From Rhodopseudomonas pseudopalustris (GTDB lineage Bacteria; Pseudomonadota; Alphaproteobacteria; Rhizobiales; Xanthobacteraceae): 64,000 nt of DNA. How positions within the stretch are numbered: position 1 is the first letter of the stretch; every line of letters starts with the position of its first letter. A program made the position numbers and the translations under genes. Positions 53,271-62,394 of the stretch are shown here, piece after piece. The stretch lies in the NCBI RefSeq assembly GCF_900110435.1, contig NZ_FODT01000006.1, positions 299,972 through 363,971 of the forward strand. The letters are read 5' to 3'. The notes under the pieces are model-generated. The model had not been told where the DNA came from. It saw only the letters and a list, made by a program, of their open reading frames with translations, and made no database searches.

Positions 53271-54188
53271 ATGAACAACGCATTGCTTCTTAAACTGCAC
53301 CGCTGGATCAGCCTGGTGTTTGCGATACCGCTGATCGCGATCATCTTTACCGGGCTGATCCTGTCGGTCGAGCCGATCATCCAGAACCGCGGCCTGCCCG
53401 CCGGCATGGCCGACGCCGATCGCCTCACCGGCCTGCTGCAGCGCTACGATCCGGCGGCCAAGGCCCGCGGATTGGCCATCAACGCCAGCGGACAACAGAT
53501 GCGCCTGCTCGGCGTCAATGCGCCGGTGATCGACCTCGCCACCGGCGAGGCGGCGACGGCGTCCGATCCGGTCGGCGACGTGTTGCTCTGGGCGCGGCGC
53601 ACCCACGAACATCTGCTCGGTCATGACTGGCTGGTGATCGCCTCGACCATTGCGATGGTGGTGATCATGGGCCTCGGAGTGTTGATGGGCTGGCCGCGGC
53701 TGCGCAACAGCCTTTCCGGCTGGCACAAGGGCGCCGCGTGGTTCACGCTGCCGTTGCTGCTGCTCAGTCCCATCACCGGCCTGTTCATGGTGCTCGGGTT
53801 GACGCTGCAGGGCAACCCGCCGCCGGCCGCGGCGACGCTGCCACTCGCCGACGCCGTCCGGGCGATCGCGCAATCGCACGACGTCGCGCATCTCGCGATG
53901 ATCGCCAATCGCGGCGGGCGGATGATGGCGCGGGTCTACGAAGCCGGCGAACTACGCGCCTATACCTTCACCGCGCAAGGCGTGACGCCGCTGCCGCGCA
54001 ACTGGCCGCGGCTGCTGCACGAAGGCAATTGGTCTGCGCTGATCGCCGGATCGCTCAACGTCGTGGTTTCGGTCGTGCTGTTCGGACTCCTCGCCACCGG
54101 CGTCATGCTGTGGTCGCGCCGCAAGTTGCGGCGACGTCCGCAGAGCGCGGCCAAGACGCGCGATCGGACGGCGGCGACGCCGGCGTGA
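53271..54188 (+). CDS. PepSY domain-containing membrane protein (305 aa)
   Basis: It begins with the PepSY_TM signature LLLKLHRWISLVFAIPLIAI and IIFTGLILSVEP: a conserved His just before the first membrane helix. A periplasmic PepSY-like part (residues ~40-110) follows, with further helices at WLVIASTIAMVVIMGLGVLM, WFTLPLLLLSPITGLFMVLG and VVVSVVLFGLLATGVMLWSR. Relatives accompany iron-chelate receptors and may reduce ferric complexes at the inner membrane. No receptor gene is adjacent, so it stands alone. Another PepSY protein is encoded at 29506. A TGATTATCAT stretch (54214-54223) just downstream resembles half of a Fur box. Confidence 0.84.
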   Translation: MNNALLLKLHRWISLVFAIPLIAIIFTGLILSVEPIIQNRGLPAGMADADRLTGLLQRYDPAAKARGLAINASGQQMRLLGVNAPVIDLATGEAATASDPVGDVLLWARRTHEHLLGHDWLVIASTIAMVVIMGLGVLMGWPRLRNSLSGWHKGAAWFTLPLLLLSPITGLFMVLGLTLQGNPPPAAATLPLADAVRAIAQSHDVAHLAMIANRGGRMMARVYEAGELRAYTFTAQGVTPLPRNWPRLLHEGNWSALIAGSLNVVVSVVLFGLLATGVMLWSRRKLRRRPQSAAKTRDRTAATPA

Positions 54189-54443
54189 CGCCGAACAAAC
54201 TATCTGAGCGAGAGTGATTATCATTTCCGATTCAAAGCATTAAGCAACCGCCGCGCATCTTTTTTCTGCGCGGCGGCGATTAACGCATCGGTGGGGTTTC
54301 CGCCAATACGTTCGGGACAATATCACGCGGCTCCGGAGAAACCGGAACGCGCCTGGCCCCGCCCGCGCCGACCCCACACGGTCCAGCCTCTGCTGACCAA
54401 ATCAAAAAACGACGCGCGGCGTAAACTCGAAGGCAGAAGCGCC

Positions 54444-56003
54444 ATGCTCGACCGAACATTGTACTTGATCGCTGGGATTGACGGAAAGCTGATCGCCTCC
54501 TGCCCCGACACCGACAAGATGTGGGTGCGGCAGCTCGGCTACTCGCTGTGCCTGTCCTTCATCGTGGTGTTCGGGGTGTCGGTCTATTCGCTCGGCTACA
54601 TCATTCCCGAACTATGGTTGAGAATTCCTGTCGCGCTGGTGATCGCGCTGACGCTATTTTTGTTCGATCGCGCGCTGTTTCAGTCGGACTGGTTCACCCA
54701 AACGGCGGCCCAGGACGTCGGCGCCGCGGTGCAGAGCGAAGCCGAAGCCGGCCGCTCGCTGCTGCGCTTTGGCCGGATCGCGGTGCGATTGACGATCTCG
54801 CTGATCCTCGCCTCGGTGATCGCCTCCTTCCTCGAGCTGGCGATGTTCTCCTCGACGATCACCGAGCGGATCGAAGCCAACCGCGTCGTCGCGAACAAAC
54901 CCTTGTTCGAGAAACTGGCGACCTTCGAGACCGGGCTGAACGCGGAGATCGAGCAACAGAGCGCGTCGCTGACGGCCCTGGAGCAGTCTCTGCAAGCGAC
55001 ATTCGCGCAGTCGACCAACGCCGCCGCGGCCATCGCCGGACTCGATGCGATCGACGAGCAGATCAAAGCCCTCGTTGTGCGCGAGGACGCGTTGCTCGGC
55101 GAACTGAAGCAGCTCGAGCCGGCGATGCGGAAAGCCGCCAGCGAAATGAACGCCGAGGAGTTCGGCCAGCGGCTCGACGCCGAAAGCAGCATGCGCCCCG
55201 GCTTCGGGCCGCGCTATGAATTCGCCCGGCGACAGAAGGAATTGATCGAACGCCAGATCGCTGCGCGGACGGCCGAGCTGGCGCACACCCGGTCGAAGCA
55301 GGAAGACCTCAAGACCGCGAGAAGCCAGCTCGTCGATCAGGAAACACGCCAGCGCGCCGCCGAACGAGCGCGGCTGGACGACGAGCGCGGCCGGATCCAG
55401 GCACAGATCGTGGCCACGCAGAGCAGCCTGCAGCAATTGCAGGCGAGCCGGCAGCCGCGCATCGACGCCTACTGGCAGAAGCTGCGCACCGAATTTCAGT
55501 ATCGCGAGGCCGGCTCGGCCAGCGATCCGCTGACCCGGATGGCTGCGTTCGAACAGCTGAAGCAGGATCCGCAGCAGGGCGCCACGATCACCATGGTGTC
55601 GTGGATGACGCGGCTGTTCATCATCTTCCTCGAAGTGGTGCCGGTGGTGGCGAAGATCTTCTTCTCGCCGCCCAGCGTCTACGCCTTCAAGATCCAGGCC
55701 CATGTCGCGCGCGGCTGTCGCCGCGCCGAGGCGGCGGACAACAACGAGGTGATCGAGCTCCGCGAGGACACCGCGCCGAGCATCGTTCCCGCGCATGCGA
55801 CCGGACTCGACGCGGTGCTGCGTGGATTGACCGGGCTGCAGACCGGCCGGCTGTACGAGCCGGAGCGGCGCATCGAAGACCGGCGCAAGCAGATGCCGCT
55901 CACCGCGCTGCGCGGCACCGGCAAGAAGAGCGTTCCGATTCCGCGGCCAAGCAGACCGGTCCGAAGCAGCCCGCGGCCGGCGTCGACCTTGCTTCCGGTG
56001 TAG
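54444..56003 (+). CDS. DUF4407 coiled-coil membrane protein (519 aa)
   Basis: Matches the DUF4407 layout. Three N-terminal membrane helices (about residues 31-53, 58-77 and 118-136; YSLCLSFIVVFGVSVYSLGY, LRIPVALVIALTLFLFDRAL) precede ~220 residues of Glu/Gln/Arg/Leu-rich coiled coil (RQKELIERQIAARTAELAHT). A fourth helix follows (LFIIFLEVVPVVAKIFFSPP), then a basic disordered tail. FLFDRALF and EVVPVVAK are conserved family segments. The function is unknown; size and topology suggest a membrane-tethered scaffold. Start at ATG 54444 (AAGGCAGAAG upstream). 255 bp upstream hold a U-loop hairpin (54248-54276). Confidence 0.83.
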   Translation: MLDRTLYLIAGIDGKLIASCPDTDKMWVRQLGYSLCLSFIVVFGVSVYSLGYIIPELWLRIPVALVIALTLFLFDRALFQSDWFTQTAAQDVGAAVQSEAEAGRSLLRFGRIAVRLTISLILASVIASFLELAMFSSTITERIEANRVVANKPLFEKLATFETGLNAEIEQQSASLTALEQSLQATFAQSTNAAAAIAGLDAIDEQIKALVVREDALLGELKQLEPAMRKAASEMNAEEFGQRLDAESSMRPGFGPRYEFARRQKELIERQIAARTAELAHTRSKQEDLKTARSQLVDQETRQRAAERARLDDERGRIQAQIVATQSSLQQLQASRQPRIDAYWQKLRTEFQYREAGSASDPLTRMAAFEQLKQDPQQGATITMVSWMTRLFIIFLEVVPVVAKIFFSPPSVYAFKIQAHVARGCRRAEAADNNEVIELREDTAPSIVPAHATGLDAVLRGLTGLQTGRLYEPERRIEDRRKQMPLTALRGTGKKSVPIPRPSRPVRSSPRPASTLLPV

Positions 56004-56105
56004 GAGCGGCCACCGCAATCGTTCGAATTGTCGCCGTCTGGTGAACGGATCATTCCGGGGTGCGGGCGCTAAATCCCCGCATCGCTACCGCAGCATGAGC
56101 GCGCC

Positions 56106-56516
56106 ATGACCAGCATTGCCTCAATCGCCGTCTCCGGCATGAATGCCGCGACGCGACGGCTCGAAGTCTCGGCCAGCAACGTCGCCAATCAGCAGTCGAC
56201 CGGCGCGCTGCCGGCGGCGAACGGCGCCGTGCCGGCCGGTGCGCCGCAGGCCTACAGGCCATTGCAAGTCAACCAGACCGCCGTCGCGGGCGGCGGCACG
56301 CAGACGACCGTCTCCGCGACCTCGCAAGGCGCCGTCGCGATCTCCGATCCGCAGGCGCCGTTCGCCAATCAGGACGGCCAGGTCGCCGCGCCGAATGTCG
56401 ATCTGGCCCAGGAATTCATCGGCCAGCTGGTCGCGCGTTACAGCTACACGGCGAATCTCGCGTCGCTGAAAGCCGACCGGGATATGAGCAAGGCGCTGCT
56501 GGACGCCACGGCCTAG
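56106..56516 (+). CDS. Flagellar basal-body rod-like protein, FlgC-related (136 aa)
   Basis: The N-terminal helix SIAVSGMNAATRRLEVSASN with VSASNVANQQSTG is the flg_bb_rod motif; the C-terminus, VDLAQEFIGQLVARYSYTAN with LASLKADRDMSKALLD, is the matching flg_bbr_C helix. The middle is a short Gly/Ala/Thr/Gln-rich stretch. This is the FlgC/FlgB architecture, but the gene is isolated from any flagellar cluster in the window and the ANVDL-type end is abbreviated. It could be a degenerate paralog or a rod protein of a second system. Confidence 0.78.
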   Translation: MTSIASIAVSGMNAATRRLEVSASNVANQQSTGALPAANGAVPAGAPQAYRPLQVNQTAVAGGGTQTTVSATSQGAVAISDPQAPFANQDGQVAAPNVDLAQEFIGQLVARYSYTANLASLKADRDMSKALLDATA

Positions 56517-56855
56517 CCGAGCCGAGCCTCCAGCGAGGGACGGCGCAGCCCCCTGATTCAGCCGGCATGGCGTCGAAGGCCGGCGGGCGCCTCGATCGCG
56601 CCGTGGCGCGCGGATATGCCGCCTTCCCTCACCGATCGCGCGGGGCGACATTGCGAGACCCACCCACGGACAGGCCCCTCGTTTGATTGCATCGTGCCGC
56701 TGCGCGGCCCTTCCCGGAATGGCCCGGCGGCTTCCCGCCCTTGCATCCGGCCGCCAATCCTGCAAACCCTATCAAGCATCTCCGATAGCTGAGCTTTCCG
56801 CGGTCGCAGATACGGAAGCTGGAACCGCGGACCGCGGCGCGCACGGAAGGGGTGG
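56517..56855. other. Intergenic region upstream of the Mrp operon
   Basis: 339 bp without a gene. CCGCGGT (56799 on) and ACCGCGG can pair just before the mrpA start; otherwise no repeats or strong promoter motifs are evident. The Mrp operon promoter is presumed to be in its right half. Confidence 0.5.
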
Positions 56856-59732
56856 ATGCAGCTTGCTCTGATTGCTCTGATTCCGCTGGTGGGCGCTGTC
56901 CTGCCCCTGGTGGCGATCCGTTCGGGACGGAACGCCTGCACCCTGGTGACCGCGGGCGTGAGCCTCAGCGCGCTGCTGATCCTGCTGGCCAACGCGCCCG
57001 CGGTGTTCGACGGCGCGACGATCCGGTCGGGCGCCGCATGGGTCCCGGCGATCGGCCTGTCGTTCAGCTTCTTCCTCGACGGGCTCGGCCTGTTCTTCGC
57101 CACGATGATCCTGGTGATCGGGCTGCTGGTGATCATCTATTCCCGCTTCTATCTCGATCGCGACGATCCGATGGGGCGGTTCTTCGCATTTCTGCTGCTG
57201 TTCCAGGGCGCGATGCTCGGCATCGTCATCAGCGACAATATCCTGCTGCTGGTGGTGTTCTGGGAGCTGACCAGCCTGAGTTCGTTCCTGCTGATCGGCT
57301 ATTGGCACCATCTGCCGGAGGGCCGGCAGGGCGCGCGGATGGCGCTGGTCGTCACCGGCGGCGGCGGCCTGTTGCTGATGGCGGGGATGTTGCTGCTCGG
57401 CCAGGCCGCCGGCTCCTACGAGCTGACCGACATTCTTCAGCGCGGCGACGCGATCAAGGCCTCGGCGCTGTACGTGCCGATCCTGCTGCTGGTGCTCGGC
57501 GCGGCATTCACCAAATCGGCGCAGTTTCCGTTCCACTTCTGGCTGCCGCACGCGATGGCGGCGCCGACGCCGGTCTCGGCCTATCTGCACTCCGCCACCA
57601 TGGTGAAGGCCGGCGTGTTCCTGCTGGCGCGGCTGTGGCCGGTGCTGTCGGGCACCGAGCTGTGGTTCGGGATCGTCGCCACCACCGGGCTCGTGACGAT
57701 GCTGATCGGCGCCTGGATCGCGCTGTTCAAGGACGACCTCAAAGGCATCCTGGCGCATTCGACAGTGAGCCATCTCGGCCTGATGACGATGCTGCTCGGC
57801 TTCGGCACCCGCTACGCCGTGATCGCCTGCATGTTTCACATTCTCAACCACGCGACCTTCAAGGCGGCGCTGTTCATGAGCGCCGGCATCGTCGATCACG
57901 AGACCGGCACCCGCAGCCTGCGCAGGCTCGGCGGGCTGTTGCGGCCGATGCCGATCAGCGCCGTCCTGGCGTTGGTCGCCGCCGCGTCGATGGCGGGCGT
58001 GCCGCTGCTCAACGGTTTCCTGTCCAAGGAGATGATGCTGGAGGCCGCGACCGAGGCCAGCGTGCTCGGCAGCGCCTGGATCGTGCCGGCGGCGGCGACG
58101 CTCGGCGCGCTGCTGTCGGTGGCCTATTCGGCGCGGTTCGCATTCTCCACCTATCTCGGGCAGCGCCACGCTGCCTTGCCGAAGACCCCGCACGATCCGC
58201 CGTTCGGAATGTGGGCGCCGGTCGCAGCCCTGGTGATCCCGGTGATCGCGATCGGCCTGTGGCCGCAGCTGCTTGCCGGCGCCGTCGTCGAGCGCACCGC
58301 GCAGGCCGTCGTCGGCGCCGGGACGCTATCGTTCCAGAAGCTGGCGATCTGGCACGGCCTGACCTGGCCGCTGCTGATGAGCGGCATCGCGCTGGCCGGC
58401 GGCCTGTTGCTGCTGATCGTCCATGCGCCGATGCAGCGCGTGCGCGGCTGGCTGCCGCGGCCGGACGCCAAGGCGATGTTCGACGCCGTGGTCGCCGCGG
58501 CGGTGCACGGCGCGCGCTGGACCATCCACCATCTGCACAACGAGTCGCTGCCGCGCTATCTCGCGGTGATCACGACGACCGTCCTGGCGGTGGGCCTCGT
58601 CGGCTTCCTCGGCGGCCGGCATGACGCGGGCGCCCGGGCGTTGCTGCCGGTCAATCTGCCGGCGGTGGTGGGGTGGATTCTGCTGATCGCCGCCAGCCTC
58701 GCGGTGATGATGTTTCACGTCCATCGCCTGCTGACCCTGATCCTCAGCGGCGTGGCGGGTCTGATCGTGTCGCTCGCCTTCATGCAGTTCTCGGCGCCCG
58801 ATCTGGCGCTGACGCAGATCTCGGTCGAGGTCGTGACCGTGATCCTGCTGCTGCTCGCGCTCAATTTGCTGCCGAAGCTGACGCCGTCGGAGCCGCGGTT
58901 CGGCCGGCGGCTGCGCGACGGCGTGATCGCCGGCGCCGGCGGACTCGCGGCGGCGGCGCTGGCCTATGCGGTGATGACGCGCGACTTCAGCTCGATCTCG
59001 GCGTTCCACCTCGCCGAGTCCAAGCCGGGCGGCGGCGGCACCAACGTCGTCAACGTGATCTTGGTCGACTTTCGCGGCTTCGACACTTTTGGCGAGATCA
59101 TCGTGCTGTGCATCGCCGCGCTGGTGATCTACGCGCTGCTCAGCTCCGCGCTCGAAGGCGCCGCGGCGCGGCGGCTCGACGCGATGCGCCAGCGCACCGA
59201 TTCGGCCGACGCCCATCCGCTGGTGCTCGTCGTCGCGGCCCGCGTGCTGCTGCCGCTGGCGATCACGGTCGGGGTCTACATCTTCTTGCGCGGCCATAAT
59301 CAGCCCGGCGGCGGCTTCATCGCCGGACTGGTGGTCGCCACCGCGATCATCATGCAGTTCATGGCGAGCGGCTACGCCTGGTCGGCCGACCAGCGACGGA
59401 TCGACGGCCATCGGCTGCTCGGCGCCGGCGTGCTCATTGCGACCGCGACCGGCATCGGCGCGATCCTGTTCGGACGCCCGTTCCTGACCAGCGCCTTCGT
59501 TTACGTGCCGGTGCCGCTGATCGGCGATGTCGAACTGGCGAGCGCGATCCTGTTCGATATCGGCGTGTTCCTCGCCGTGGTCGGGACCGTGGTGCTGGCG
59601 CTGTCGCAGATCTCGCGCGTCGAACGCCGCGCCAAGCGGACGCCGGCGCCGCTCGGCCCGTCCGACATTCCGTTGGTGCCCCGCGCACCGATGCGGCCGC
59701 GGCTCCCGCCGCCGTCCAACCAGGAGGGCTGA
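56856..59732 (+). CDS. mrpA: Mrp/Pha cation-proton antiporter subunit A-B fusion (958 aa)
   Basis: Largest subunit of the multisubunit Na+(K+)/H+ antiporter. Residues ~1-770 form the NuoL-like MrpA part with more than 15 helices: FWELTSLSSFLLIGYWHHL, then SAQFPFHFWLPHAMAAPTPV with its conserved Lys/Glu-His channel residues, and LAHSTVSHLGLMTMLLGFG. From about 780 the MrpB domain follows (VLLPLAITVGVYIFLRGHNQ, PGGGFIAGLVVATAIIMQFM). This A-B fusion is as in the Sinorhizobium PhaAB protein. The ATG at 56856 follows AAGGGG. The next gene begins on the base after its stop. Confidence 0.95.
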   Translation: MQLALIALIPLVGAVLPLVAIRSGRNACTLVTAGVSLSALLILLANAPAVFDGATIRSGAAWVPAIGLSFSFFLDGLGLFFATMILVIGLLVIIYSRFYLDRDDPMGRFFAFLLLFQGAMLGIVISDNILLLVVFWELTSLSSFLLIGYWHHLPEGRQGARMALVVTGGGGLLLMAGMLLLGQAAGSYELTDILQRGDAIKASALYVPILLLVLGAAFTKSAQFPFHFWLPHAMAAPTPVSAYLHSATMVKAGVFLLARLWPVLSGTELWFGIVATTGLVTMLIGAWIALFKDDLKGILAHSTVSHLGLMTMLLGFGTRYAVIACMFHILNHATFKAALFMSAGIVDHETGTRSLRRLGGLLRPMPISAVLALVAAASMAGVPLLNGFLSKEMMLEAATEASVLGSAWIVPAAATLGALLSVAYSARFAFSTYLGQRHAALPKTPHDPPFGMWAPVAALVIPVIAIGLWPQLLAGAVVERTAQAVVGAGTLSFQKLAIWHGLTWPLLMSGIALAGGLLLLIVHAPMQRVRGWLPRPDAKAMFDAVVAAAVHGARWTIHHLHNESLPRYLAVITTTVLAVGLVGFLGGRHDAGARALLPVNLPAVVGWILLIAASLAVMMFHVHRLLTLILSGVAGLIVSLAFMQFSAPDLALTQISVEVVTVILLLLALNLLPKLTPSEPRFGRRLRDGVIAGAGGLAAAALAYAVMTRDFSSISAFHLAESKPGGGGTNVVNVILVDFRGFDTFGEIIVLCIAALVIYALLSSALEGAAARRLDAMRQRTDSADAHPLVLVVAARVLLPLAITVGVYIFLRGHNQPGGGFIAGLVVATAIIMQFMASGYAWSADQRRIDGHRLLGAGVLIATATGIGAILFGRPFLTSAFVYVPVPLIGDVELASAILFDIGVFLAVVGTVVLALSQISRVERRAKRTPAPLGPSDIPLVPRAPMRPRLPPPSNQEG

Positions 59733-60104
59733 ATGGAAATCCTGGTCGCGAGCGGCATCGGCGTGCTGACCATGGTCGGGCTGTATCTGGTGCTGAACCG
59801 GCACAGCTTCCCGGTGATCATCGGCACCACGTTCCTGTCCTATGCGGTCAATCTGTTCCTGTTCGCGATGGGACGGCTTTCGATCGACAAGCCGCCGATC
59901 ATCACCAAGGGCGTCACCGACTACACCGACCCGCTGCCGCAGGCGCTGGTGCTGACCGCGATCGTGATCTCGTTCGGGATGACGGCGCTGGTGGTGGTGC
60001 TGGCGTTGCGCGGATTCCTCGAGACCGGCACGGAGCGGGTCGAGAACGGCGAAGGGCCGCCAGCGCCGAACGACCCACGCAAGCGCAAGGCGGCGCGCCG
60101 ATGA
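59733..60104 (+). CDS. mrpC: Mrp antiporter subunit C (123 aa)
   Basis: NuoK-like subunit with three helices: ILVASGIGVLTMVGLYLVLN, FPVIIGTTFLSYAVNLFLFA and ALVLTAIVISFGMTALVVVL. The strong D-P-L-P-Q-A-L-V-L-T-A-I-V-I motif (TDYTDPLPQALVLTAIVI) is family-specific. The ATG directly abuts the mrpA stop, and its own stop overlaps mrpD by 4 bp (ATGA), consistent with stoichiometric coupled translation. The basic tail (DPRKRKAARR) is cytoplasmic. Confidence 0.95.
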   Translation: MEILVASGIGVLTMVGLYLVLNRHSFPVIIGTTFLSYAVNLFLFAMGRLSIDKPPIITKGVTDYTDPLPQALVLTAIVISFGMTALVVVLALRGFLETGTERVENGEGPPAPNDPRKRKAARR

Positions 60105-61636
60105 TTCATCTGATCATCGCGCCGATCGTGCTGCCCGCGATCGTCGCGGCCTTCCTGGTGCTGGTGCTGCGCCACGATCTCGCCAGCCAGCGCATCGTCT
60201 CGCCGGCCGCGACGCTCGCGCTGCTGGCAATCACCGTCTGGCTCTACGCGTCCGCCGCGGACGGCCCGCCGGTGCCGTATCTGCTCGGCGACTGGCGCGC
60301 GCCGTTCGGCATCGTGCTGGTGCTCGATCGCCTCGCGGCGACGATGCTGCTGTTGACCGCAATGCTGGCGGTCGCGGTGCTGATCTATGCGATGGCTGGC
60401 TGGGATCGCGCCGGCCGGCATTTCCATCCGCTGTTCCAGTTTCAACTGATGGGCCTGAACGGGGCGTTCCTCACCGGCGACGTGTTCAACCTGTTCGTAT
60501 TCTTCGAAGTCATGCTGATCGCCTCCTACGGCCTGATGCTGCATGGCGGCGGCGCGCAAAGGCTGCGCGCGGGCTTCCATTACGTGGCGATCAACCTGAT
60601 CGGCTCGACGCTGTTCCTGTTTGCCGTCGGCCTGATCTACGCGGTGACCGGCACGCTCAACATGGCGGATCTCGCCATCAAGGTCGCGCAGATCGCGCCC
60701 GGCGACGAGGCGATCCTGCGCGTCGGCGCGCTGCTGCTGCTGCTGGTGTTCGCACTCAAGGCGGCGCTGGTGCCGCTGCAATGGTGGCTGCCCTCCGCCT
60801 ATGCGGCCGCGCCGGGGCCGGTCGCGGCGCTGTTCATGATGATGACCAAGGTCGGTGCCTATTCGATCGTGCGGGTCTACACATTGGTGTTCGGCGTGGA
60901 TGCCGGCGCGCTGGCGGGCATCGCATCGCCGTGGGTGATTCCGGCCGCGCTGGCGACGCTGGCGCTCGGCGCCGTCGGCGTGCTGGCGAGCCCGACCTTG
61001 CTGGGGCTGGTGTGCTTCTCGATCGTCTGGTCGATGGGCTCGCTGCTGCTGGCGTTCGGCCTGTTCGATCAGAGCGGGCTGTCCGCCGGGCTTTACTACC
61101 TGCTGCACAGCACGCTGAGCGGCGCGGCGCTGTTCCTGCTCGCCGATCTGGTCAGCGCGCGCCGCGGGAGCGTCGCCGACCGGCTGACCCCGACGCCGCT
61201 GCTTCCCCATGCCAATCTGTTCGCCGGCCTGTTCTTCGTCGCCGCGATCGCGATCACCGGGATGCCGCCATTGTCGGGCTTTCTCGGCAAGCTGCTGATC
61301 CTCGATGCGACCTGGCGCAGTCCCCTTGCGGTCGCGAGCTGGGTGATGCTGCTCGCCACCAGCCTGCTGGTGATCATCGGTTTCGCCCGCGCCGGCAGCA
61401 CGCTGTTCTGGAAGGTCGCCGACCGCCCTCCTGAATCAGTCGGGCCTGTATCCTCGATCGCGCTGCCGGTGGCGGCGATCGCCGGCCTGCTCGGCGCTAC
61501 CGTGCTGCTCTCGGTGTTCGCCGGTCCGATCACGCGCGAACTCGCGACGACCGCGCAGCAGACGCTCGACACTAAGGCCTATGTCGGCGCGGTGAATCCG
61601 GCCGCGACGGCGCTGTCACGGAGCGAGCCGCGATGA
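60101..61636 (+). CDS. mrpD: Mrp antiporter subunit D (511 aa)
   Basis: NuoM/N-like proton-channel subunit with about 14 helices. FFEVMLIASYGLMLHGGGAQ carries the conserved helix-5 Glu, and LKAALVPLQWWLPSAYAAAP the Lys and channel-lining residues. FSIVWSMGSLLLAFGLFDQS and GMPPLSGFLGKLLILDATW follow. Length and order are normal. The start overlaps mrpC (ATGA) and the stop overlaps mrpE. Confidence 0.95.
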   Translation: MIHLIIAPIVLPAIVAAFLVLVLRHDLASQRIVSPAATLALLAITVWLYASAADGPPVPYLLGDWRAPFGIVLVLDRLAATMLLLTAMLAVAVLIYAMAGWDRAGRHFHPLFQFQLMGLNGAFLTGDVFNLFVFFEVMLIASYGLMLHGGGAQRLRAGFHYVAINLIGSTLFLFAVGLIYAVTGTLNMADLAIKVAQIAPGDEAILRVGALLLLLVFALKAALVPLQWWLPSAYAAAPGPVAALFMMMTKVGAYSIVRVYTLVFGVDAGALAGIASPWVIPAALATLALGAVGVLASPTLLGLVCFSIVWSMGSLLLAFGLFDQSGLSAGLYYLLHSTLSGAALFLLADLVSARRGSVADRLTPTPLLPHANLFAGLFFVAAIAITGMPPLSGFLGKLLILDATWRSPLAVASWVMLLATSLLVIIGFARAGSTLFWKVADRPPESVGPVSSIALPVAAIAGLLGATVLLSVFAGPITRELATTAQQTLDTKAYVGAVNPAATALSRSEPR

Positions 61637-62121
61637 TGAAAGTGCTTCCTCATCCGGTGTTGACCCTGGTGATCGCCGCCGTCTTCGTCGCGCTGATGAA
61701 TTCGGTCTCGCTCGGCAACGTGCTGCTCGGCCTCGTGCTGGGGATCGTGATTCCGTTGTTCACCAGCCCGTATTGGCCGGTGCGGCCGACGATCCGCAAT
61801 CCGCTGATGATCGTCGAATATTGCGCGATCGTCGTCTGGGACATCGTCGTCTCCAACGTCCAGGTCGCCGCCTGGGTTCTGTTTCGGCGGAGTGCGAGCC
61901 TGCAATCGCAATTCATCGTGGTGCCGCTCGACATCACCTCGCCGGAAGCCATCGTGCTGCTGGCGGGGACGATCACCATGACGCCGGGCACCGTCAGCGC
62001 CGATCTCTCCGCCGACGGCAGCGCTATCCTGGTGCATTGTCTGCACACCACCGACCCCGCCGGCGCGGTGGCGCAGATCAAGACCCGCTACGAACGACGG
62101 CTGCAGGAGATCTTCGGATGA
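61633..62121 (+). CDS. mrpE: Mrp antiporter subunit E (162 aa)
   Basis: Unlike subunits A, C and D it has no complex I counterpart. PVLTLVIAAVFVALMNSVSL and LGLVLGIVIPLFTSPYWPVR form the N-terminal hydrophobic pair. IVVPLDITSPEAIVLLAGTI and TMTPGTVSADLSADGSAILV contain the family signature T-x-T-P-G-T. The C-terminal HCLHTTDPAGAVAQIKTRYE is typical. Four-base overlaps on both sides support one transcript. Confidence 0.93.
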   Translation: MMKVLPHPVLTLVIAAVFVALMNSVSLGNVLLGLVLGIVIPLFTSPYWPVRPTIRNPLMIVEYCAIVVWDIVVSNVQVAAWVLFRRSASLQSQFIVVPLDITSPEAIVLLAGTITMTPGTVSADLSADGSAILVHCLHTTDPAGAVAQIKTRYERRLQEIFG

Positions 62122-62387
62122 TCGCAACAGCGTGCCTCATCGCCGTCGCCGCGATCAGCGTCTCGATGCTGATGAACCTCTACCGGCTCGGCCGCGGCCC
62201 CGACGTGCTCGACCGGATTCTCGCGCTGGAGACGCTGGTGGTCAACGCCGTCGGGCTCGTGGTGGTGATGGGACTCTGGTTCAACACCAGCCTGTATTTC
62301 GAGATCGCGCTGCTGATCGTGACCGTCGGATTTCTGTCGACCGTCGCGTTCTGCAAATATCTGCTGCGCGGCAATGTGATCGAATAG
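62118..62387 (+). CDS. mrpF: Mrp antiporter subunit F (89 aa)
   Basis: Small three-helix subunit: TACLIAVAAISVSMLMNLYR, RLGRGPDVLDRILALETLVV with the characteristic G-P-x-x-x-D-R-I-x-A-L-x-x-L motif, and LYFEIALLIVTVGFLSTVAF. The start overlaps the mrpE stop (ATGA at 62118). Seven bases separate its stop from mrpG. Length typical. Confidence 0.94.
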   Translation: MIATACLIAVAAISVSMLMNLYRLGRGPDVLDRILALETLVVNAVGLVVVMGLWFNTSLYFEIALLIVTVGFLSTVAFCKYLLRGNVIE

Positions 62388-62394
62388 GTCGGCG

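Noticed and set aside
54214..54223. TGATTATCAT as a Fur box
   Set aside because: Only half a site, and it lies downstream of the PepSY gene with no promoter pattern for the next gene.
54248..54276. 10-bp perfect stem CCGCCGCGCA / TGCGCGGCGG as a terminator of the PepSY gene
   Set aside because: The T run is in the loop, not after the stem, so it does not meet the intrinsic terminator form.
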